Below, in pieces: positions 52,639 to 61,926 of a stretch of DNA of 64,000 nucleotides. The position numbers and the translations under genes are program-made. Under the pieces are notes generated by a model. It saw nothing but the letters and a program-made list of their open reading frames with translations, ran no database searches and was not told where the DNA came from. This DNA is from Lingula anatina (lineage: Eukaryota; Brachiopoda; Lingulata; Lingulida; Lingulidae). Within the stretch, counting starts at the first letter, position 1, and the number at the start of each line of letters is the position of its first letter. The stretch lies in NCBI RefSeq assembly GCF_001039355.2, contig NW_019775092.1:238067-302066 (forward strand), given 5' to 3'.

Positions 52639-54100
52639 ATCGTTTAAAGCCAAATTCCATCACTAATAAATTTTAAATTGCAAGCGTTTCAAAGCTGCTT
52701 TCCACAATCAATTTTCATGTGTATCACTGTACAAGTAAAAAGCCGCCCGTCCCAACCCTACCTCCTACATGTATCTCGCCCCTTTGTCTCTTACACCACT
52801 CACAACATATATCACACACATTCACGTCATTTAATAATGTTTCTCAGCTCTGTCACTTCCTCTGTAATAAGCAGTAGACCTGCAGTCGTGACCCGATACG
52901 TATACTTGCTCCCCTTCCCTTCAAGCAAACGCAATCAAGCTGAAAAAGTTTCAATATTGTCGGATTTATTGAGTTTGCTGAGTTTTTCACTTAACGCGGT
53001 TGATTTGCGCTAGCCTAGGGGTTCTACGGAAAGTATATGTTTACTTCCTACCATTATAATGTCGAGCAAATATATTAAAATTCTCACTAATACGAGGTGG
53101 CCGGAAAAGGAAACGCGCACAAATGATTTGTAAACCAATTATTTTCACTAGTCAATCGTTACGCGAAAAGGATGCCTATTAAAATATTTCCAGATAGGTT
53201 ATGATATACAGTAGGGGCAATCATGTAGTTTATGTAAGCTTAAAACTTACAGGAATTAAACTATCACTACTCTTATTTTTTGTCTATGTGATATATATAT
53301 ATATCAAAACTGATCGTTACAAAAAGCGCTGTAGCTACCAATCTTTTGACATATAAAGCCCATACTTTCAGCCTTAACACGAAATTAGCTCGTCCTTCTC
53401 CTACGTTAAATATAGTGTGCATACGTATTTTAGTAACAGCGCTGTAATACACTGTAATACATACATTTGTCAGTGCTCATTAAGATTTGACTGCTGCACT
53501 TTTACGTTACATGCCATACCCGTGGTACTAAGACCTTCGTGCTTTAAACCAAAAATTTCACCGATATAAGCCTACTTATTGTAATATTAATAAGCGATAC
53601 GCCTCTAACTGTCTTTTCCTTTCTTTTTTTTACCTTAGGCTGTCTACAAATTCGGGAAGATTGCATGCAAATGCCACGGTGTCTCCGGCTCGTGCAGTTT
53701 GAAGACCTGCTGGCAACAACTCCCGCCATTCCGCGAAGTAGGCGAGCGCCTTAAAGACAAATACGACGGCGCTACGGAGGTGCATTTCAACCGGCAGGGG
53801 ACGCGGTTAGACAGGGCGAACAAACTCTACAACAAGCCCACAAAAGACGACTTAATTTACTTAGACAGGTCTCCGGACTATTGTGAGCCGGACCCTAAGA
53901 CGGGTTCCCTGGGCACACACGGCAGACAGTGCGACAGGCGGTCGGAGAGCACGCGGGGGTGCGCCCTTATGTGCTGCGGGCGGGGATTCAACTCGTTTAA
54001 AAAGAAAGTGAAGGAGAGATGTCACTGTAAGTTCCATTGGTGTTGTTACGTCAAGTGTGACACGTGTGAGAAGATAGTGGATGTGGAGGTGTGCAAGTAA
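29229..54100 (+). CDS. Wnt5: Wnt5 signalling ligand, spliced from four coding exons
   Basis: Join 29229-29326, 35418-35659, 44600-44892 and 53639-54100: 1095 nt, 364 aa plus stop. All junctions are GT-AG with consistent phases (2, 1, 0). Residues 1-30 form a signal peptide (Arg-containing start, then [15 protein letters not shown]). The mature part has 24 cysteines in the Wnt pattern. It also has the lipid-attachment loop CHGVSGSC (acyl-Ser about residue 227), an N-glycosylation site in WNCST, and the C-terminal [13 protein letters not shown] domain ending in VCK. Wnt5 identity, not Wnt7 or another class, rests on [38 protein letters not shown] and [16 protein letters not shown]. Wnt5 is a secreted ligand acting mainly through Frizzled/Ror/Ryk non-canonical pathways. 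Length is normal and no break is seen. Confidence 0.96.
29592..30053. repeat. Duplicated block II, partial copy A
   Basis: 462 bp starting ATATTGCCAGTAGAC, repeated at 30055 onward and 31327 onward with few differences. The copy ends at the single N at 30054. Confidence 0.93.
30055..31325. repeat. Duplicated block II, copy B
   Basis: About 1.27 kb between Ns at 30054 and 31326. It matches copy C with SNPs and small indels, for example CGTCCCAACTGATAACG here against the shorter CTGATAACG in copy C. Its first bases (GTAGAGAGCTTCC) diverge from the other copies. Confidence 0.93.
31327..32615. repeat. Duplicated block II, copy C
   Basis: Near-identical to A plus B, running through CTCCCCTGGT at 32615, after which unique sequence begins. 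Confidence 0.92.
33661..33726. repeat. (CT)n-(CA)n compound microsatellite
   Basis: CT repeats followed by interrupted CA repeats in Wnt5 intron 1. Confidence 0.96.
35418..35659 (+). CDS. Wnt5: Wnt5 coding exon 2
   Basis: 242 nt, from CCCAG|GAAC to ATATAG|GTGAGG. It encodes the N-terminal helical region including [18 protein letters not shown] and the glycosylation motif WNCST, with four of the conserved cysteines. Confidence 0.96.
36322..36337. repeat. G16 homopolymer
   Basis: Sixteen G in Wnt5 intron 2. Confidence 0.95.
37121..37151. repeat. (CT)n microsatellite
   Basis: About 15 CT units in a longer CT-rich stretch (37080-37185). Confidence 0.95.
39630..39658. repeat. (GT)n microsatellite
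   Basis: About 14 GT units with one interruption. Confidence 0.95.
42371..42385. repeat. G15 homopolymer
   Basis: Fifteen G in Wnt5 intron 2. Confidence 0.95.
43086..43254 (+). repeat. 85-bp tandem duplication
   Basis: Two head-to-tail copies (43086-43170, 43171-43254), each beginning CAGCTTGAAATTTTTTC and ending with GTTGTGCT, with about 10 percent divergence. A simple local duplication in intron 2. Confidence 0.93.
44130..44530. repeat. Degenerate array of CCAAT and ACGTC motifs before Wnt5 exon 3
   Basis: Within 400 bp, CCAAT-type sequence recurs (GGCCAATCG, GCCCAATCA, AACCAATCA, ACCCAATCA, GTCCAATCA, GTCCAACCA; ATTGG-like on the other strand). It alternates with ACGTC/ACGT (GTTACGTC three times, TGTACGTC twice, ATTACGTCA, CAACGTCA). 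A loose consensus is ATTGTCCAATCA followed by TTACGTC, spaced about 40-60 bp. It may be a decayed minisatellite or an NF-Y/CREB-type site cluster. Confidence 0.6.
44600..44892 (+). CDS. Wnt5: Wnt5 coding exon 3
   Basis: 293 nt, TTTCAG|CGAGTC to AGAAGG|GTAAGT. It encodes [15 protein letters not shown], the CGC and WIWGGCGDN motifs, and ends at NNEAGRR, the usual Wnt intron position. Confidence 0.97.
46876..46903. repeat. (GA)n microsatellite
   Basis: About 14 GA units. Confidence 0.96.
48745..48853. other. Assembly gap (109 N)
   Basis: A run of 109 N in Wnt5 intron 3, flanked by C-rich sequence (TACCCTCCT before, GACACCCCAACCC after). This suggests a low-complexity tract that failed to assemble. 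Confidence 0.99.
52600..52635. repeat. (GA)n microsatellite
   Basis: About 18 GA units. Confidence 0.97.
53639..54100 (+). CDS. Wnt5: Wnt5 coding exon 4 (C-terminal domain and stop)
   Basis: 462 nt, CCTTAG|GCTGTC to TAA at 54098-54100. It encodes the acylated loop CHGVSGSC, the linker through [16 protein letters not shown], and the cysteine-rich C-terminal domain with CALMCCGRG and [13 protein letters not shown], ending in VCK. This holds 16 of the 24 conserved cysteines. Confidence 0.97.
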   Translation, partial: AVYKFGKIACKCHGVSGSCSLKTCWQQLPPFREVGERLKDKYDGATEVHFNRQGTRLDRANKLYNKPTKDDLIYLDRSPDYCEPDPKTGSLGTHGRQCDRRSESTRGCALMCCGRGFNSFKKKVKERCHCKFHWCCYVKCDTCEKIVDVEVCK

Positions 54101-54524
54101 CTCGTCACTAACAGACGGTTGGAGGGGGGTGGAGGAAGAGAGATTAGAAATTCTGGGAAAAGGGTTGAAAAATATCCCCCTTCGTCAGAGAAATGTAAAA
54201 ACACTCTACTCAACACAAGGGAAACTGAGGGTTCGCCGAGAAGTCGTTTCATCAGTGATAAATATATCACAGAGCTGGAAAACGGCGCCATTATTGTGAA
54301 AGTAGAAACTGTATCACACATGGCGACCAGCTTCCTGCAATCTGAATACTCATACTGGACAGACGATGTCTTCACCGCCCAGAGAACATGGGAATCATCT
54401 GAGTGATGACAAGTGATTCTTTGATATTCTTTTGCCAGGGGTTAGCACGAGCATGAATTTTTATCTATTTGAAGCCTAATAGGTGTGGAAACAGAGGTGA
54501 ATTAAAGCTTCAAGCCACCGTTGG

Positions 54525-54561
54525 TGACGTATTTGTGACGTCATAGACGATAATGACGTCA
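54525..54561. promoter_or_regulatory. Triple CRE-like cluster in the Wnt5 3' flank
   Basis: TGACGTAT (54525-54532), TGACGTCA (54536-54543) and TGACGTCA (54554-54561) lie within 37 bp. The last two are perfect CREB/ATF palindromes. Read directly; function inferred. Confidence 0.4.
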
Positions 54562-55443
54562 TTCTACGATGTTACAAAAATGGCGGAAAAAATGAAGGCT
54601 GTTGTGGAAGGCGTATATGGACCTTAACATTGTGAAAAGTGGCATGCATATCTCAAGCAGGATATATTTAAAAAATTCGCCAGCAGAATGAACTTGTTTC
54701 TTAAACATTATAATATAGTTGTACATATTTGTACTATAGATATTGCAGAAGCGGTAAGGGCGTTTAGATAAAATGTATATAATGCTGAATGTTTAAAAAA
54801 TTCGATTTACAATTTTTTTATAAATAAGAGGAAGGAAAAATGCCAATAACGCAGGCGAAAAAAATCTTAAGAATGGTCTGAAGATGTGTATTGGAAGTCA
54901 AAGATATACACAACTTTATTAGCGTAATTTATGATATAACTTTATTATGTATAATTGAGAATATGCTAACATACCAATATAGGGATTAAGATTTCATTTC
55001 AGCTTCATAACAACTGGCATAATAATGTCGGTCTTATTTTACAAGTCACACTTTGTACTGCTATCTTTCACCCAAATTATCTTTACAATTGTCAATGTTA
55101 CCGTGAACGTGTTACCTCAGTTCAATTTATTATGTTAAGTGCGCGGGTTGGCAAGGAAAGAACGTAAGATTATAAATGTTAGAAGTTTTTCTTGTAGCTA
55201 CTAGCATGGGGCTTTGTGATAACATATAAGTTTACTGGTAAAATATTTCTCATCTTCATGTATAAACTACATAAATTTACTCATACCCCTGCAGCTTCGT
55301 AAGAGAAAAAAGAATATACTGATAACCACTAAATTATGGCAACTACGTGAAATTAAATAAGTAACAAACTTGGTCAACACAACTGCCCTGCTAAAAACCC
55401 AATATTACTAACCTATCATAGCCAAGAGGCTGAGTGTGTGCAA

Positions 55444-55610
55444 GAGAGAGAGAGAGAGAGAGAAACAGAGAAGGGAGAGAGAATAGAGAGAGAGAGAGAA
55501 AGAAATAGAGAAGAGAGAGAGAAGGAGAGAGAGAAAATTTTACGAGAGAGGAGACAGAGAAGAGAGGGAGGGGGAGAAAGAGTATGTGTATGTATGTATG
55601 TGTGTGAGAG
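55444..55610. repeat. GA-rich low-complexity tract
   Basis: Imperfect GA/GAGAGAAA repeats over about 170 bp, followed by TATG/TGTG repeats. Confidence 0.95.
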
Positions 55611-57672
55611 AGAAAGCACCCAGGTATCAGCAAGCCCTCTAGGAACCTCCTCGTCAGTGAGCCCCGTAATGGCACCTTTCTCCCATCAATCACATCCACA
55701 ATGACACTGTCGATTTTCACATTTGTCATCAACCACATCACACAGCAGACAGCTCTAGTGACAACCTCTCATGATCCACTGAACAAACTACTGGCAGAGT
55801 GAACACACGCTGAATACATGTGCGTGAGCGGGGTTTGTTTTTCGGGGTTATCCGGTGCATTTATTTTTCTTCAAGTTGTTTTTCAGAAAAGTCATGATTG
55901 ACACATGATATTGTGTGGCCCCGGGCTGCTCTAACTCGCCGCCCGGGGCAATACCACCAGAGATGAATAGACGCTGATTTCGAACGCGAACGATTTCAAA
56001 AGAATATTCATAAAATGCATCCGTATAATAAATGTCAGCATTTTTGCAGTGAGACTGCTTTGGCGGAACGGATTATCGGACGTTTATCAACAGATCTGCA
56101 ACCTTTGATCGCTATCGCATCTAACTGCCTGATTTCACGCAGAACAATACTCTTTCGGTTCACCTTCGATACTGTGTATACTCGTCACATTATTCCCCGA
56201 TCCTTACGAGCCACAAGGTTCTCGATCAATAGCACGTCTTTAAAACTCTGAATAAGCCAAGTCCATGGTAGCGTATAATTTTCTTTCCGAATGTTGTAAC
56301 TGTTATGTTGTTCTTACTAGAGAAATTGAGAAATGTTTCAACTTTCTCTATCTCGCTGTTTCTCTCTTTTTAACTTTGATTCGATGAAAATATATTACAA
56401 ATAAACAGATATACTAGATTGTTCTAAGTTATTTTTTGCCTTTTTCCAATGTATACATTTACTCTCCACGTAGGAATACATGTACCATTTTTCTAAAAAA
56501 TAAAAATGTATTGTTCAGTACTTTTTGAGAGAAGCTGACGCAATGAATCGATATCGAACTGATGTTGAAATTAATTCCGACAGAGGTCGCTATGCTGTAG
56601 ATGCTGTCGTGTGATAATTATCAATTGAATGACTTATCATACATTGGTGTAATAAATCTTTTTCTACATGTTAGTTCAGTCTTGTTTTTCTTTCTTCGGA
56701 CAAATTCATCTACTCACTATTTAAAAACACTAAAAATTGCGCAATTCCTATTCAGAATTTTAATTTTGAAAAATTCAGAGTTTTTAAAAAACAAATTACT
56801 TCATCTACTCATTATTAAAAAATACACTACAAAAATGTCGTAATATCTATTCAGAATTAAAACGTTTTCTCTTAATGTGATGTGACCTTGACAAGTATGT
56901 GTTAATTTTTTTTTCGCCGTCTGGTGGTCCTAAAACCATTGCTTCTGCCACCCACCACACCAGTCACATATTGATTGTAGTAGGAGAGACAGCTCTTAGC
57001 GATCCAGCACAATCGGCTGCGACAAAAGTCAAACTAAATGTGTTGAAGCCACCATAACCTCATCATTTTTATTTTTAACTGTCAATATATTTGACCATCT
57101 AGTAAGGAGGCTCAGGGTGAAACAATAAGCCCAATTTCAAACCATTGAAATCTATCAATGCAAAACCAGTAATAACAACGAGTAATAGGTATACATGGCA
57201 ATAAGCTGAAAGCTCTCGATAGGGCACAGCCCGGCCTAGTACGATGCATCGAGTCCTTTGATAAAGAAATGGGCCATGGCTTGAGATTACACCATATGGT
57301 ACGCCCACCTTCTACCATGGCTGCCTTGCCCTAGATCTTGACCCAATTAGGTCAGGTTAACCCTAACCATTTTAACTAAACAGAGGGCGGACTTTCTGTT
57401 ACACGTACCCTCAGTTTTGTTACACCGGGATTATAAAAAAAATACAGCACATATGTTTATTTTAAGGTATTATAGGCAAAGACAGGGTTGCTAACATTAC
57501 GCATTTATTTCCAGAATTGCTTATGTGTGTCAAGTTATTACAAGGACCATAGCTTTTGGACACATGTAAATACGTAAAGTTGATACCAGTGCAGAAAACT
57601 TTCAAATCTGATAGAGCTTCCTCCAGAAATAAGAAGACCCTTACTCCCTAAAATAAATAACGAAGTAGATAA

Positions 57673-57697
57673 CCAAACAAACAAACAAACAAACAAA

Positions 57698-57732
<35 letters not shown>

Positions 57733-57733
57733 A
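57673..57733. repeat. (CAAA)n-(TAAA)n microsatellite
   Basis: CAAA repeats passing into TAAA repeats. It produces a spurious Leu/Ile/Phe frame on the minus strand. Confidence 0.97.
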
Positions 57734-57832
57734 AAGACACGCACTGGCCAAATGACCATCACCCCCCTCCCTTTTAGAAAATTTTTAAAAAATTGTGGAA
57801 ATATTTTTGTTTTCCTTATTGACAGTTCTCTT

Positions 57833-58092
57833 TTACGCGTGAGCCTCACAGACATAGGCATCAACGGGTGCCCCATCCTCTGACGCGTACGCCCAAGTAT
57901 ACTTGTGTGAACGCCCAAAATATGGCCCAAACAGCATCAAGCGTTGGTTGGGGGTCGGTTTGGACCCGTAGGACCTGTCGAACCAATGGGCGTAGCCGTG
58001 TGTCAAGTAGCGCCCACTGTGTGCCCAATACCATCCAAGGCGCTGGTCATCTACTCGGCCACCAAGCCAAATACCTCTGTCGTATTTTGAAC
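57833..58092 (-). CDS. C-type lectin exon 4
   Basis: Acceptor TTGTTCCAG|GTTCA. Encodes the second half of the lectin fold, from GSKYDRGIWLGG through WYWAHSG, HWF and KPTPNQ to YVCEAHA and stop. The long-loop position reads KPTPN instead of EPN/QPD. Confidence 0.88.
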
Positions 58093-58522
58093 CTGGAACA
58101 AGAGAAAGTTTTTTCTTAGTTCGGGCACAATTTCCATTGACATCAAGCGATAGGTAAAGAGGTGTCAACTTGACCGTTTTCTAAATGCCTAGGTCGATTA
58201 TTAAAGGCATGATTTAATTATTCATATGAATGATCCAAAACTGAATTTCGAAAACTTACCCATATGTTGAGCAAAATAAGCTATAAAAGCTTGTTCCCGC
58301 GATGACCCGATTTCTGCCAGGTACCCGTTCAGAGCGTTACAATGCCGCTGTGCCGCTGTCCACGTGATATGAGCACGGAAGTAACCATAGCAACTGTTTC
58401 TATATTTATTGTCAAGCCCAGGAGGACAAGGTTTCACTAAAATAAACCAAAAATAGATAGTAACGATAGAAATTAATTATCTATTCCTTTCTTGCATGTT
58501 TGTGATTCATTTGGTTATGCAC

Positions 58523-58570
<48 letters not shown>

Positions 58571-58758
58571 TTGCGAACAACTAAAAGTCTGCACTAAGGT
58601 AGATGTATCTCCATACAATACAGAATTCAGTTAATGGGAATTTACATGTATTTATCTGTACAGAATGCATCCTAAATAAGAATCCTTTTTTTTCATTCAG
58701 TAACGCAACAGCTAGCATATTATTTTTCTAAATTTCATAGTATTCCCTGTTTCAATAA

Positions 58759-58823
<65 letters not shown>

Positions 58824-60266
58824 GAAATATGGGATTCATACCCGTTGTTGCTGCTGCTGCTGTCATATTTGCTGTAGTTATGGTTGGTGCTGGTGTCTTT
58901 GCCATGATTGATGTCTGTATTGGCGTCCTATTTGTTGTAGCTGTTGTCGTCGTCTTTTTTACTGTAGTTGATGGCTTAGGTGTTGTTGGTGGAGTTGCCT
59001 TAGTTGTCTTTATTATAGTTGTTGACGTTGGTGTAGTTGTTGTCTTTACTGTAGTTGTTATCTTTCTTGGTGTTGGTATGTTCACTGTAGTTAACCTCTT
59101 TATTGTAGAAGTGTGTGGGTGGGTAAATCTACCGGTAGTTACAGTACTGTGCAGCTTTCCTTGCAGGAGACTTTGTTTGCACTGCATGTAAAGCTGTAAA
59201 AGAAACAAATATATATCAGTTTTACTAGAATAAAGTAATAATAATCATACAGACTGGACATTAACTATGGAATATTCTAGTTTAAAACACAGTTCAAATA
59301 AATTGCTTATTTCAAAAACGTGTATCTCATGTGAAATATGTGGGTAGAGAAATGTGTGCCCAGGTTCGCTAAACCATGTCTGAAGCACAGCAACTGGTAC
59401 ATTAGGTAATGTGTGGTGATTGCCTTGGGTAGTACTCTTTGGGATGGTCCAAGTGTAACTGTGGCAGAGCATGGCTCAGTCAAAAAAGTCTCAATATCCC
59501 AACAACGTCTGCACAGATGATTTTGAAATTTTGCATAGAAGTAGCAGATGTTAAGGTGCGTAAACTGAGCGAAGCAGTGTGTTACAGTATTTTTTGCTCT
59601 GCGCCAGAATGATGCAAAAGTAGATGGACATTGTGCCGCAAGGAACGCTCCGTACAGTCTTACAAGGGTACGTCCAGAATGTTCCTGCAAAGACGCCACG
59701 CCCAAGGAAGCCAAATCTTACCACCAGGAAACAAAACCCACTGCCTTGACAGCCATGCTGCTTCAAATACTGATAAGCAAAGACAGCCCGTTCCCTTCAG
59801 ACTGGAGACCGATTGCCATCATAAATGTTTTACAGTGTTTGGCGCCTCACAAACTTTATTTTTGAAAACACATAAGAAAACAAGAATGATCTAATTGTCG
59901 ATGTAAGCACAATTTCAAAATAGTAAAAGATATGCAATGGCCAAATTTTACATGATAGTTACGTATACCTACATTTGTCAATCCCTCCAGAAGTTTAGTG
60001 TTCAGTTCTATCTCCAGGTCGAGGTCCGCCATGTGTAACATCCTCACGGCTCGCAACCCGAACAACCCTCCGTCTGGAGACAGGGGGTTCACGTGTCTGC
60101 AGTCATTTACTAACTTCTTGGACAGGTGAGAAATGTAGGTTTTTAACTTGAAAAGTTCCAACGCTTTGATGTAATTTTGGCCCTTGGATTGCGCGGACTG
60201 GGTTGTCACTGCAACTGTTGATGCCAAGACGATGATAATGATTCGATCAAAATCCCTTGCAGCCAT
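57833..60266 (-). CDS. Secreted C-type lectin with Thr-rich stalk, four exons
   Basis: Model: join complement of 60266-59973, 59193-58842, 58436-58260 and 58092-57833, giving 360 aa. Exon 1 starts MAARDFDRIIIIVLASTVAV, a signal peptide, followed by a helical region with one Cys. Exon 2 is a Thr/Pro/Lys-rich mucin-like stalk with NRT and NMT glycosylation sites. Exons 3-4 are a C-type lectin-like domain: CPPG, SCYGYF, WTAAQRHCNALNGYLAEIGS, IWLGG, GWYW, and final YVCE. It has the extra N-terminal cysteine pair of long-form domains and the C1-C4 pair, but the usual internal second pair is absent and no EPN/QPD motif is present. Such proteins serve in recognition or biomineral/mucus matrices; ligand unknown. 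The exon 1-2 junction is the weakest part. Confidence 0.8.
58260..58436 (-). CDS. C-type lectin exon 3
   Basis: 177 nt, acceptor TTTATTTTAG|TG, donor CATATGG|GTAAGT, phases 1 and 1. Encodes the first half of the domain with CPPG, SCYGYF and the WTAAQRHC...LAEIGS signature. Confidence 0.88.
58524..58572. repeat. (TTTA)n microsatellite in lectin intron 2
   Basis: About 12 TTTA units. Confidence 0.97.
58755..58823. repeat. (AAT)n repeat in lectin intron 2
   Basis: About 22 AAT units just downstream (on the gene strand) of exon 2. Read through, it gives a poly-Leu frame that is intronic, not protein. Confidence 0.97.
58842..59193 (-). CDS. C-type lectin exon 2 (Thr-rich stalk)
   Basis: Acceptor TTTCTTTTACAG|CTTTAC, donor ACAACGG|GTATGA. 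352 nt encoding a Thr/Lys/Pro-rich region built on ACA/ACT-rich repeats, with NRT and NMT sites. An alternative acceptor (CTGCAAG|GA, exon start 59159) also keeps frame if exon 1 uses its GTATAC donor. Confidence 0.75.
59194..59972 (-). other. C-type lectin intron 1
   Basis: About 0.78 kb. It carries several overlapping short open frames on the minus strand in more than one frame, which might be remnants of an inserted element; I could not assign them. A further small exon here cannot be excluded. Confidence 0.6.
59973..60266 (-). CDS. C-type lectin exon 1 (signal peptide)
   Basis: ATG at 60266. Signal peptide core RIIIIVLASTVAV, then a helical segment with LKTYISHLSKKLVNDCRHVNP. The exon is given as ending at AAT|GTAGGT (phase 0) to match exon 2. 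A stronger-looking donor GTAG|GTATAC lies 4 nt further (59969, phase 1). Confidence 0.75.
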
Positions 60267-60936
60267 TTTGAATATGCAGTATATGTCGGCCCTGGGAAAG
60301 GATTTAAGACAGCGGGAGTGACAGGTGGTTGTGAAAAGGTCACCTAAGGTGTTCACAACAGTTTTATCAGTGTGAAGGACAGTTTATTTTTCTGACCTGC
60401 TGCCAGGTGATTTGATATCCATTGGGAAGATGACTATCGACAAGAATAATTTCAGACTATTAGTAAAAAAAAATGGTACAACATATAACTAATGGAATTG
60501 CAAATTTTTGTCCTTTCACTTTGCGCCTGCATTCATCTTCAAAATCTCGTATAAATTAATCTTTTTGCTATCGATATAAAATTTAAGTTTTAATCACCTG
60601 TTTTCATGTTACCATAAATTGTATCATTGAAGTCAAGTAGACAGGTATAATGACAAATGTATCGCACGTGGTAATAACCACCAAATATACTAAGTTCGTA
60701 ATTTTCATATCACAAATTCTTTTCCGCTGTCAAAAAACGCATTGCATTTGAAATAAATGGATGTCTATTTGCAAGATTATTTAGATGAAATAGAGAAACC
60801 AAACTTCATAAAATAGGAGGCAAAATATCCAAATCTTCATCACATAAATATATGTAAATTATATTATTTCTGTCAGGCATTCAAAATTAACCCAAGTCTG
60901 GAACGTAGAAATGAGTCTGTAAACGTGTAGCATATC
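60267..60936. other. Non-coding stretch between lectin and tRNA cluster
   Basis: AT-rich, no gene seen. It presumably includes the lectin promoter and 5' UTR. The last about 95 bp are the duplicated 5' flank shared with the other tRNA copies. Confidence 0.6.
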
Positions 60937-61009
60937 GGCTCCGTGGTGTAGCGGTTATCACATCTGCCTAACACGCAGAAGGTCCCCGGTTCGATCCCGG
61001 GCGGAACCA
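60937..61009 (+). tRNA. tRNA-Val (AAC), copy 1
   Basis: 73 nt with a 5-bp anticodon stem TCTGC/GCAGA, loop CTAACAC (anticodon AAC), T arm CCCGG-TTCGATC-CCGGG, A box TGGTGTAGCGG and B box GGTTCGATCC, followed by a T7 Pol III terminator. The acceptor stem GGCTCCG/CGGAACC has one C3-A70 mismatch. Confidence 0.85.
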
Positions 61010-61048
61010 CTTTTTTTCACCTCTTACTTAAATTTAAAAAATCGAAAC

Positions 61049-61204
61049 GGGACCCCCGTATCTCGAAAGCATCGCGTATTAAATTGCGAATAGCAATATC
61101 ACATAGAGGCTACAATGTATTATATGGGGCGAGTATGGGCGAGTTATGGAATCGAAACGCTTGCGCACGGTCGCAATGCGCGCTGCTTTCGAGATACGGG
61201 GCCC
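61049..61204. mobile_element. Inverted-repeat element (MITE-like)
   Basis: The left arm CCCCGTATCTCGAAAGCA and right arm TGCTTTCGAGATACGGGG (one base different at the inner edge) are inverted across about 156 bp, flanked by GGG(A)CC / GGCCC. No coding capacity. Related TTCGAGAT/GCATCGC fragments recur at about 61450. Confidence 0.5.
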
Positions 61205-61801
61205 ACGGCTTGATGATCGGATTTGCGAGCGCGACTGACAAATGAACGGACTCGATATCATGACACCAATTTGAAAACAGTGGTCGCTAGAATCACAAAA
61301 AGATCGAGAACATACATTTCGGTCTCCCGCTGTTTACATAAGGGTTCTTTTTATCAACGCTGCGACATTTTCAAAACGGGAGTAATGTCGTGTCGATCAC
61401 CACCTGCACATACGGAACGTACCTAACGGGTAGGTAAACGGGTTATCGCTTCGAGATTTGCATCGCAGTGCTCGCAAACATCAATTTCACGATAGAGCAG
61501 TGATATAGCGGTTTCATCACGAGTCGTTAATGCGGCGTTCGCGATCCGTACCCCAGGCTTGCAAACACGAACTATTATTTCACCTTTAATAAATGTCAAT
61601 GGAAGAAACGAGAGTAGGCCTATACTAGTATGTCCTATACTGTATATGATATATAAGCATCAGTTTTTAAAAGACTCTTACAAAGCTTATCTCTATCACA
61701 TACAATTATGTAAATATGATACATTATATTGTTTTGGTCACGCAGTCACAATTAACCCTAGTCTGGAGCGTAGAAATGAGTATGTAAATGTGGAGCAAGT
61801 C

Positions 61802-61874
61802 GGCTCCGTGGTGTAGCGGTTATCACATCTGCCTAACACGCAGAAGGTCCCCGGTTCGATCCCGGGCGGAACCA
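61802..61874 (+). tRNA. tRNA-Val (AAC), copy 2
   Basis: Sequence identical to copy 1 over all 73 nt, including the C3-A70 mismatch, and followed by CTTTTT. About 100 bp of 5' flank is also shared. Confidence 0.85.
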
Positions 61875-61926
61875 CTTTTTATATCACTTTCCAAAATTCA
61901 AAGAAACAAGAAAAAGCAAAAGTGAA

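Larger units (their letters stand above)
44893..53638 (+). other. Wnt5 intron 3 (about 8.7 kb)
   Basis: Phase-0 intron, donor GTAAGT, acceptor TTTTTTTTACCTTAG. It contains GA repeats at 46876-46903 and 52600-52635, the N gap at 48745-48853 and a C-rich stretch at 52257-52420. No coding sequence seen. Confidence 0.87.
54101..57832. other. Wnt5 3' UTR and convergent intergenic region
   Basis: The Wnt5 3' UTR starts here; its end is not defined, though ATTAAA occurs at about 54491. The remainder is AT-rich, with a long GA-rich low-complexity stretch (55444-55610) and CAAA/TAAA repeats (57673-57733). The lectin gene on the minus strand ends at 57833, so the two genes are tail to tail. Confidence 0.6.

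Noticed and set aside
54046-54406. Open frames on both strands just after the Wnt5 stop
   Set aside because: They overlap the exon 4 end and 3' UTR in other frames, with no domain and no splice support.
58735-58841. Poly-Leu tail following the Thr-rich lectin exon
   Set aside because: It is translation of an intronic (AAT)n microsatellite after a good donor site (GTATGA).
58829-59191. 120-codon Val/Ala-rich frame on the plus strand
   Set aside because: Antisense shadow of the repetitive Thr codons of lectin exon 2.
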